This document shows positions 1 through 4,518 of a stretch of 5,717 nucleotides of DNA, in pieces. The notes under the pieces are model-generated. The model saw only the letters and a list, made by a program, of their open reading frames with translations, ran no database searches and was not told the DNA's origin. The stretch spans positions 1 through 5,717 of the forward strand of contig CAIVCU010000183.1 in assembly GCA_903904495.1 (NCBI GenBank), read 5' to 3'. Position numbers and translations under genes: made by a program. Position 1 is the stretch's first letter. Each line of letters opens with the position of its first letter. The stretch is from an uncultured Chlorobiaceae bacterium. GTDB lineage: Bacteria > Bacteroidota > Chlorobiia > Chlorobiales > Chlorobiaceae.

Positions 1-1119
1 CCAAAAGGAATTGTAGCATATTCACCTGAAGAAGCAAAACAGGCTGCTGAACAGCTCTTTGCTCAGCAGACCAGCCCCGTAGTGGTTGTTAAAGCACAGA
101 TTCATGCCGGTGGCAGGGGTAAAGCCGGAGGGGTAAAGCTTGCCAAGTCACCTGAGGAAGCTTTTGATATTGCCCAGGAATTAATTGGCAAGACTCTTGT
201 TACCCATCAGACAGGACCTGAAGGCAAAGAGATCAGACGCCTGCTTGTTGAAGAGGGCATGAATATTGAAAAAGAGTTTTATGTCGGCATCACCCTTGAT
301 CGGTCAACTTCAAGGAATGTTCTGATGGTTTCGACTGAAGGCGGCATGGAAATTGAAACCGTAGCTGAAGAGACTCCTGAAAAACTCTTGAAAATCCAGA
401 TTGATCCTCTCTATGGAATACAGGATTTTCAGGCACGGGAAGCCGCTTTTTTCCTTGGACTTAAGGACGATCAGTTCCGTAATGCCGTTCGCTTTATAAT
501 TGCTCTTTACCATGCATACACCTCGATAGATGCAGCTATTGCTGAAATCAACCCCTTGGTAGTTACCAAAGAAGGCAAGGTGCTGGCACTTGACGCCAAA
601 ATCAATTTTGATGACAATGCACTCTTCCGCCATAAAGATTTTCTTGAACTGAGGGATATCAGCGAAGAAGATCCTTTTGAAGTTGAAGCGTCAAAATCAA
701 ATCTCAACTATGTCCGCCTTGATGGTAATGTAGGCTGTATGGTTAACGGCGCAGGACTGGCAATGGCTACCATGGACATGATCCAGCTTGCTGGCGGAAA
801 ACCGGCAAACTTCCTTGACGTTGGCGGGTCAGCAAGTCCACAGACTGTTGAAGAGGGATTCAAGATTATTCTGAGCGACAAAAATGTCAGGGCAATTCTT
901 GTCAACATTTTCGGCGGCATTGTTCGCTGTGACCGTGTTGCAGGCGGCATTATTGAAGCTGCAAGAAAGATCGGCCTTCACCTGCCGGTAATTGTAAGAC
1001 TCGAAGGAACCAATGCCCCGATAGCACAAAAAATGCTTGATGACTCAGGATTAAACCTCATTTCAGCCAATGGGCTGCGTGATGCAGCTAAAAAAGTGCA
1101 GGCGGCCCTGGCATCCTGA
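1..1119 (+). CDS. sucC: Succinyl-CoA ligase (ADP-forming) beta subunit, 5' partial
   Basis: SucC is the ATP-grasp subunit of cytosolic succinyl-CoA synthetase, which interconverts succinate + CoA + ATP and succinyl-CoA + ADP + Pi; green sulfur bacteria use it in the reductive TCA cycle. The frame is open from base 1, starting at Pro-Lys-Gly, which aligns with residue 20 of E. coli SucC. About 19 N-terminal residues therefore lie outside the window, and the GTG at 82 is internal. Seen in order: the nucleotide-binding segment KAQIHAGGRGKAGG (codons from about 85), STEGGMEIE, the metal-site pair AEINPLVV (Asn at 550-552) and LDAKINFDDNALF (Asp at 592-594), then the ligase domain with GCMVNGAGLAMATMD, NFLDVGGSAS and VNIFGGIVRCDRVAGG. 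The end (LRDAAKKVQAALAS) is the normal C-terminus, so 372 of about 391 residues are visible and no damage is seen. sucD is not immediately downstream; a terminator follows 17 bp after the stop, so sucC is transcribed alone or last in its operon. Confidence 0.98.
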   Translation, partial: PKGIVAYSPEEAKQAAEQLFAQQTSPVVVVKAQIHAGGRGKAGGVKLAKSPEEAFDIAQELIGKTLVTHQTGPEGKEIRRLLVEEGMNIEKEFYVGITLDRSTSRNVLMVSTEGGMEIETVAEETPEKLLKIQIDPLYGIQDFQAREAAFFLGLKDDQFRNAVRFIIALYHAYTSIDAAIAEINPLVVTKEGKVLALDAKINFDDNALFRHKDFLELRDISEEDPFEVEASKSNLNYVRLDGNVGCMVNGAGLAMATMDMIQLAGGKPANFLDVGGSASPQTVEEGFKIILSDKNVRAILVNIFGGIVRCDRVAGGIIEAARKIGLHLPVIVRLEGTNAPIAQKMLDDSGLNLISANGLRDAAKKVQAALAS

Positions 1120-1136
1120 CCTGAGACGCTCGACAT

Positions 1137-1183
1137 AAAAAACAAAACACCCCGCAGTTGCACTTCGGGGTGTTTTGTTTTCT
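1137..1183 (+). terminator. Intrinsic terminator of sucC, probably bidirectional
   Basis: A perfect 16-bp inverted repeat pairs 1139-1154 with 1166-1181 (core CACCCCG / CGGGGTG) around an 11-nt loop. The loop can form three more pairs (AGT with ACT). The right arm ends in a T-rich run (TGTTTTGTTTTCTTT). On the - strand the same arm ends in TTTTAT, so it can also stop the convergent transcript of the Nif11 gene. It begins 17 bp after the sucC stop codon. Confidence 0.93.
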
Positions 1184-1228
1184 TTACTTCAGTTGAGGAA
1201 ACCCTGCTTTCACTCTTACCTATATAAT

Positions 1229-1250
1229 CTTATCTATTTCTTATCTATTT
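1229..1250. repeat. Tandem 11-bp direct repeat (two copies)
   Basis: CTTATCTATTT occurs twice without a gap, at 1229-1239 and 1240-1250. A looser copy, CTTACCTATAT, sits at 1215-1225. It lies in the 3' flank of the Nif11 gene, between its stop and the shared terminator. It may be simple slippage in AT-rich DNA; nothing in the sequence shows a function. Confidence 0.6.
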
Positions 1251-1287
1251 TCCTTCGTCAATATGTTTCTCACCTGTATTAAACTTT

Positions 1288-1461
1288 TCACGCCTGCATT
1301 GTAACCACAGCAAATTCAAGCTCATCCGACGTAAAACAATATCCCTTTCGATGGATATACTCCATCTTTGCCTTTACATCTTCAATTCTTATAACTGCCT
1401 CTCTAAACGCGGCATCATTTTTCATCTTCTCGAGGAAAACGTTCGCTTCTTCCTGTGACAT
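1288..1461 (-). CDS. Nif11-domain (leader-like) small peptide without a core
   Basis: The 57-residue product matches the Nif11 / nif11-like leader family (PF07862, TIGR03798) along its whole length: MSQEEANVFLEKMKNDAAF, then a helical middle, then the hallmark GYCFTSDELEFA (residues 40-51). In characterised systems this domain is the N-terminal leader that a modifying enzyme recognises before a Gly-Gly cleavage site and a core peptide. Here the protein stops six residues after the motif (VVTMQA), with no Gly-Gly and no core; its only Cys (residue 42) lies inside the leader motif. ATG at 1461 was chosen because the family begins just there. A TTG at 1500 would add 13 residues (MSEISTTLIDDSI), and neither start has a good Shine-Dalgarno. 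No modification enzyme or peptidase-transporter is in the window. It is an orphan leader, a truncated precursor or a stand-alone Nif11 protein. Domain call fairly sure, role unknown. Confidence 0.8.
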   Translation of the reverse strand: MSQEEANVFLEKMKNDAAFREAVIRIEDVKAKMEYIHRKGYCFTSDELEFAVVTMQA

Positions 1462-1527
1462 TATTGAATCATCTATTAGTGTGGTTGAGATCTCACTCAA
1501 TTAACCTGAATATCGTAGCATTAAAGT

Positions 1528-1557
1528 AATATAAATAATATATCCTGATAACTTCAA
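1528..1557 (-). promoter_or_regulatory. Candidate promoter of the Nif11 gene
   Basis: On the - strand, TTGAAG (1557-1552) and TATATT (1533-1528) are separated by 18 bp. This resembles a sigma-70 type -35/-10 pair (4/6 and 5/6 matches). Transcription would start near 1521, leaving a leader of about 60 nt before the ATG at 1461 or about 20 nt before the TTG at 1500. The region is AT-rich, so chance matches are likely. Confidence 0.3.
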
Positions 1558-1622
1558 CCAAATATAATTGTACCGCATACCGGCCTAATCCCTTACACTC
1601 CCCTTGCTCAATACGTAATGCG

Positions 1623-1745
1623 AAGGAGAAAATAGTCATGCTGCCGCTATCGACTCATGATTTGAAAACAAAGAGAAAGCCGACATCAAATAAGCATACT
1701 TCCTTAGTGGATCGTATTATTCTTTTTTCTGAATTACTTCATTAA
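1623..1745 (+). CDS. Possible small ORF (35 aa) with strong Shine-Dalgarno
   Basis: AAGGAG at 1623-1628 lies 9 nt before ATG at 1638-1640, the best ribosome-binding site in the non-conserved part of the window. The frame runs 35 codons to TAA at 1743-1745 (the entry includes the binding site). The product is basic in its first half (MLPLSTHDLKTKRKP, then TSNKHT) and has a short hydrophobic stretch near the end (VDRIILFSELLH). It has no signal peptide or known motif, and I do not recognise it. The Shine-Dalgarno is itself inside a five-codon ORF (ATG at 1618, stop TAG at 1633-1635) that ends 2 bp before this ATG, a layout compatible with translational coupling but also with chance. It could be a real small protein, a remnant, or noise. 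Confidence 0.3.
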   Translation, partial: KEKIVMLPLSTHDLKTKRKPTSNKHTSLVDRIILFSELLH

Positions 1746-2136
1746 TCTGATATTGGATGCAAAAGAAGTTGGATAAAATTAATTTTCTTGTTTTTCATCT
1801 TAATAAATCATAATGTGAATTAGCAAGTATAATAGCGTTATATAGAATAAATATATATTCACTGTTTGTTTTTTTCATCGTACCCACCAACCGTTCATAA
1901 GGTTTTTCTTTTTTGCTTCATGAGCACTATTAGAATTAATAATGTTAATGGACATGGCGATTTAAGCTTCTAAAGTTTGTAAGAAGAAACTATCAGGTTC
2001 AGATGTATTATTTTTTTTCTGATAATGTTTTTTCCCCTGACTTTAGTGATATAGATTTTGATATAGTTATTATCCGCATATTTTGGAATTCACCTTTCCT
2101 TTTTGCAGATTCATACCGGCCAAGTATTAATTTTTA

Positions 2137-2716
2137 ATGCCCAAAAGAAATAACAGACGCTGCACGTCAAGGATTTCAAGAAAGTTCTTCATACTTTCGC
2201 TTTTATTTGCTTTTCTCTTCGGCAGATATGCTGATACTGAGGAAATTCAGGATAAAGCTTTTTTTGCTTCAGAAGAGGCGGATACATCCGTTCACGAAGT
2301 TACAGAGTGGATGCTAAAATTTATGTCTTCAGAAAAGAGGGGTTAATCATTGCTACGTCACCCGCTCTTATCGGTCAGGCTATCGGGGACTTTTCCTTTC
2401 CGGGAGTTGGCGAAAAGTAGCTTTGCGAAATTAAACCATATGAGCGTACCACTCCAGCCGGTAAATTTCTTGCCCGGCGAGGTCGTAATTTAGAAGGTAC
2501 TGAAGTTATCTGGATAGATTTTGACACAGCTATTGCAATTCATCCAATATCTTCCAATCCGGAAAAGCATCAATTGCAACGCCTTTGCTCTCAATCATCC
2601 AAAGATAAACGGAGCACGCTCGGGTGTGTAACTGTAATAACTTTGTGTCTATCCTACGGAAGACAATACCAGTAAATGACTTTTTTAAGATGGCGATTAC
2701 AAAAACTGGAAGTTGA
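2137..2716 (+). pseudogene. Degraded L,D-transpeptidase-like (YkuD-type) gene
   Basis: Three frames join into one recognisable envelope protein. Frame 1 from ATG 2137 gives a basic, hydrophobic signal-like start (KFFILSLLFAFLFG) and runs to about codon GAG 2305-2307. Frame 3 then continues as VDAKIYVF, ATSPALIGQAIGD, FPGVGEK, a TAG stop (2418-2420), KPYERTTPAGKFLA, TEVIWIDFDTAIAIHP and STLGCVTV, whose Cys (2625-2627) sits at the catalytic position of the family. Frame 2 supplies an end, VSILRKTIPVNDFF, that resembles the family's VYVLPETRPV ending, closing with TGA at 2714. I know this motif order from secreted proteins annotated as L,D-transpeptidases, which cross-link peptidoglycan. Loss of one G near 2307 restores VTEVDAKIYVF; roughly 20 residues between GCVTV and VYVLPET seem deleted. 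No Shine-Dalgarno precedes the ATG. The 69-aa frame 1 ORF alone is therefore probably not a real short gene. Family call fairly sure; the last segment is tentative. Confidence 0.7.
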
Positions 2717-2752
2717 CACCGAGTTTTTCCAGCCGCAAGAGTGTTTCGCACT

Positions 2753-3625
2753 TCACTTCCGGCCATTAGCATACATGGTAACAATTTTCTGCTGTGCTAT
2801 TACATTACCATGTTCAGCAGCAAGGCGATACCATTTTTCAGCTTCAGAATGGTTTTTTGTAATCCCGTACCCTTTCTCATACATCAGCCCGAGAGTGAGC
2901 TGCGCCTTTTCATTTCCCTGCGTTGCTGCCATACGAAACCATTTTGCAGCTTCAGTTAAGTTCTGCTTTACACCATTACCCTTTGCGTACATCACTCCAA
3001 GATTATTTTGAGCCATTATATGTCCCTTTTCAGCAGAAAGTCGATACCATTTCACTGCTTCTGCTTCATTCTGCTCAATTCCTGCCCCTTTAGAGTATAA
3101 TACACCGAGATTATATTGAGCCTTTGCATCTCCCTGCGCAGCTGCAAGGCGATACCATTTAAATGCTTCCGCTAAGTTTTGCTGAACGCCTTTACCTGTG
3201 GCATATGATACCCCAAGATTATACTGGGCATCCGGCATACCCTGCGCTGCGGCAAGACGATACCATTTTAATGCTTCAGTATAATTCTGCTCTACACCAT
3301 GACCCAGATAGTACATCTCTCCAAGATTGTACTGAGCCTTTGCAAACCCCTGCCCGGCCGCGAGATAAAGCCATTTAACTGCTAAAACATAATTTCGATC
3401 TACTCCATAACCATTATAGTAGATTCCGGCGAGACTGAATTGAGCAACTGCATTTCCTTTTTGCGCTGCTGAACGAAGTTCTGACATATTTACCGGTAAA
3501 GCGGCTTTTAGCGGTGCAAAAAACAGAATTGATAAAAAAACGAAAATCAGCGTTTTTTTCAGCCGGATTACCTTAGAGTCACAAAACGTTTTTATCTCCA
3601 TCGCTATCCCACATATCGCGTTCAT
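2753..3625 (-). CDS. Secreted Sel1-repeat (TPR-like) protein
   Basis: The 290-residue product has an N-terminal signal sequence: a basic RLKK, a hydrophobic stretch TLIFVFLSILFF, and a likely cleavage after APLKA (residue 41). It should be exported to the periplasm or anchored at the inner membrane. Residues 58-273 are six uninterrupted 36-residue Sel1 repeats of the form AQYNLGxxYxxGxGVxQN-xEAxKWYRLAAxQG, followed by a partial seventh (274-288) and a short tail NGRK. Sel1 repeats fold as paired helices (a TPR relative) and act as protein-binding scaffolds; no catalytic domain is present and no partner can be named. The start at 3625 is uncertain: an in-frame ATG at 3601 (residue 9) gives a more usual signal-peptide length, and both have only weak GGGA-like ribosome sites. 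It converges on the L,D-transpeptidase remnant, whose end lies 36 bp from its stop. A truncated paralogue lies upstream at 3996-4220. Confidence 0.93.
   Translation of the reverse strand: MNAICGIAMEIKTFCDSKVIRLKKTLIFVFLSILFFAPLKAALPVNMSELRSAAQKGNAVAQFSLAGIYYNGYGVDRNYVLAVKWLYLAAGQGFAKAQYNLGEMYYLGHGVEQNYTEALKWYRLAAAQGMPDAQYNLGVSYATGKGVQQNLAEAFKWYRLAAAQGDAKAQYNLGVLYSKGAGIEQNEAEAVKWYRLSAEKGHIMAQNNLGVMYAKGNGVKQNLTEAAKWFRMAATQGNEKAQLTLGLMYEKGYGITKNHSEAEKWYRLAAEHGNVIAQQKIVTMYANGRK
2807..3454 (-). repeat. Six in-phase 108-bp Sel1 repeat units
   Basis: The 648-bp core of the Sel1 gene is six exact-length 108-bp units, each encoding 36 residues with no gap between units. Similarity is visible in the DNA too: variants of GCAAGGCGATACCATTT (+ strand) recur once per unit. 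The uniform spacing makes the array prone to unit gain or loss by recombination. Confidence 0.85.
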
Positions 3626-3995
3626 TTCTTTTTCCCATCTTCAGGATTGGATGAACGGTCAAAACACAACTTTAAGTAATATACAAATTACCATATATTC
3701 TCAACTATATATCGCCTTTTTTGGTCAAATAACGCCATTTTATATATATAATATATTTAATATATACTTAACCAGCATAGAACTCACTACCAAAACGACC
3801 AGTTTCGGAAATAAAACAGGAGTCTTCGTGAAGCCCATTGAAGTATATGAGGGAATACGATAAAAAGGAGAGTTGATACAATTAGCGGAACGCTACGATC
3901 ATCACGATCAATTGATGTTGCGCGGAGATTTACCAGGCGAGAGGCATACTCATGATCAACCGCAAGTTGATTTTCTTTAAAAGCTTTCGGATCGT
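3626..3995. other. Intergenic region between the two Sel1 copies
   Basis: The first half holds the candidate Sel1 promoter and a TA-rich tract (about 3705-3770) with runs of TATATA. The second half (about 3850-3995) has more even composition and long open frames on both strands. The - strand frame reads without a stop from the Sel1 remnant's end region through DPKAFKENQLAVDHEYASR and LVNLRATSIDRDDRSVPLI but has no start codon or recognisable family. The + strand carries AAGGAG (3865-3870) followed 2 bp later by TTG with 35 codons to TAA at 3978. Neither is convincing as an intact gene; this may be a relic of one. A weak hairpin (ATCAAC 3955-3960 / GTTGAT 3966-3971, then TTTCTTT) could be a poor terminator on the + strand. 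Confidence 0.45.
3676..3704 (-). promoter_or_regulatory. Candidate promoter of the Sel1 gene
   Basis: On the - strand, TTGAGA (3704-3699) is followed after exactly 17 bp by TATTAC (3681-3676), 5/6 and 4/6 matches to sigma-70 boxes. An extremely AT-rich tract (3705-3770) lies just upstream. The predicted start near 3669 gives a leader of about 44 nt before ATG 3625. The local AT bias makes false matches easy. Confidence 0.28.
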
Positions 3996-4220
3996 TTAAA
4001 GCATTTCCAGTTCGACGATTTTTTGCTCAGCTGTTGAACTGCCCTGATCAGCTGCAAGCTTATACCAATTATGCGCTTCAGTAAAGCTTTGATCAATTCC
4101 ATAGCCCTTTTCATACATCAACCCGAGGGTGATCTGTGCCTTTACATTTCCTTGAGTAGCTGCAAGACGAAACCATTTGGAAACTTCACTATAATTTTGT
4201 GCAACGCCATTACCTTTAGC
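3996..4220 (-). pseudogene. 5'-truncated Sel1-repeat gene (3' remnant of a paralogue)
   Basis: The segment encodes the last part of a Sel1 protein: a partial repeat from AKGNGVAQN, a complete 36-residue repeat NVKAQITLGLMY...KLAADQG, and a tail ending IVELEML. Over the 42 residues from AKGNGV to EKGYGI it matches the end of the intact gene at 2753-3625 at 34 positions, and the number of units from there to the stop is also the same. Similarity stops abruptly at 4220. The frame stays open up to an ATG at 4334, but those added 38 residues (MIDRLRPDRLLFLIAKRTF onward) are unlike Sel1, lack a signal peptide, and cross a terminator hairpin at 4259-4295. That longer ORF is therefore unlikely to be the true protein. 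The signal sequence and about four repeats are missing. No promoter or ribosome site fits a start at the break, so it is probably not expressed. A formally possible alternative is a short 112-aa hypothetical protein. Confidence 0.75.
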
Positions 4221-4258
4221 TTGATCAGAAATGCCGTCAGGCGGGATAGAACAACGCC

Positions 4259-4295
4259 AATAAAAATAGCGAAGAAGAAAAGTCCTCTTCGCTAT
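4259..4295 (-). terminator. Intrinsic terminator on the - strand, downstream of the ABC permease
   Basis: A perfect 10-bp stem pairs ATAGCGAAGA (4266-4275) with TCTTCGCTAT (4286-4295) around a 10-nt loop. Read on the - strand it is followed by TTTTATT (4265-4259); on the + strand it is followed by CAAAAAC, so it is directional. The nearest - strand gene it could end is the permease, whose stop is about 220 bp upstream. It lies about 40 bp before the point where Sel1 similarity begins. Confidence 0.75.
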
Positions 4296-4518
4296 CAAAA
4301 ACAACAACCTGTCAGGCCTTAACCTATCAATCATCAGTCACTTGTGCTATTCTGAATCATCACCACTCAACACACACTCATAACCCGACCCGTTGCTGTT
4401 ATATTTACACGTACATCATCATAAAAACATCGAACAACTTTCACATGCCTGCAATAGGTATGACGCGGTTTCTGAAAGAATCTTGCGGTGAAAAAAGATT
4501 TTTTTTCGACATCTCTTT
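4296..4518. other. Spacer between the permease and its putative terminator
   Basis: I see no supported gene in these 223 bp; open frames here are shadows that run into the permease. A run GAAAAAAGATTTTTTTTC at 4491-4508, just after the permease stop, could form an A-U hairpin but has no GC stem, so it is not called a terminator. Confidence 0.5.

Larger units (their letters stand above)
1501..2136. other. AT-rich intergenic region without a convincing gene
   Basis: Apart from the candidate promoter at 1528-1557 and the small ORF at 1638-1745, I see no supported gene here. From about 1745 the DNA is strongly AT-rich with frequent stops in all frames. A TATAAT at 1828-1833 has no acceptable -35 partner. 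A weak 6-bp hairpin (TATCAG at 1991-1996 with CTGATA at 2019-2024, loop 22 nt) is too poor to call. The composition is typical of decayed or non-coding accessory DNA. Confidence 0.6.

Noticed and set aside
310..633. 107-codon - strand ORF inside sucC
   Set aside because: It is antisense to highly conserved sucC sequence, so it is a shadow frame.
2530..2784. 84-codon - strand ORF
   Set aside because: It runs antisense to the L,D-transpeptidase remnant, where the + strand shows clear family motifs, and it overlaps the end of the Sel1 gene. No motif is seen in it.
2807..3454. Regular repeats that could suggest a CRISPR or other array
   Set aside because: The 108-bp period encodes 36-residue Sel1 units in an open frame throughout; there are no short identical repeats separated by unique spacers.
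3651..3863. 70-codon + strand ORF beginning MNGQNTTLSNIQITIYSQL
   Set aside because: It spans the TA-rich tract upstream of the Sel1 gene, is biased to Ile/Tyr/Phe/Asn as expected from AT-rich non-coding DNA, and has only a marginal ribosome site and no recognisable motif.
4221..4334. N-terminal extension of the Sel1 remnant from ATG 4334
   Set aside because: The extra 38 residues are unlike Sel1, form no clear signal peptide, and cross a strong - strand terminator hairpin; the open frame is probably fortuitous.
4491..4508. Poly-A/poly-T hairpin right after the permease stop as a terminator
   Set aside because: The stem would be almost only A-U pairs with no GC core, so it is too weak; the GC-containing hairpin at 4259-4295 is the better candidate.
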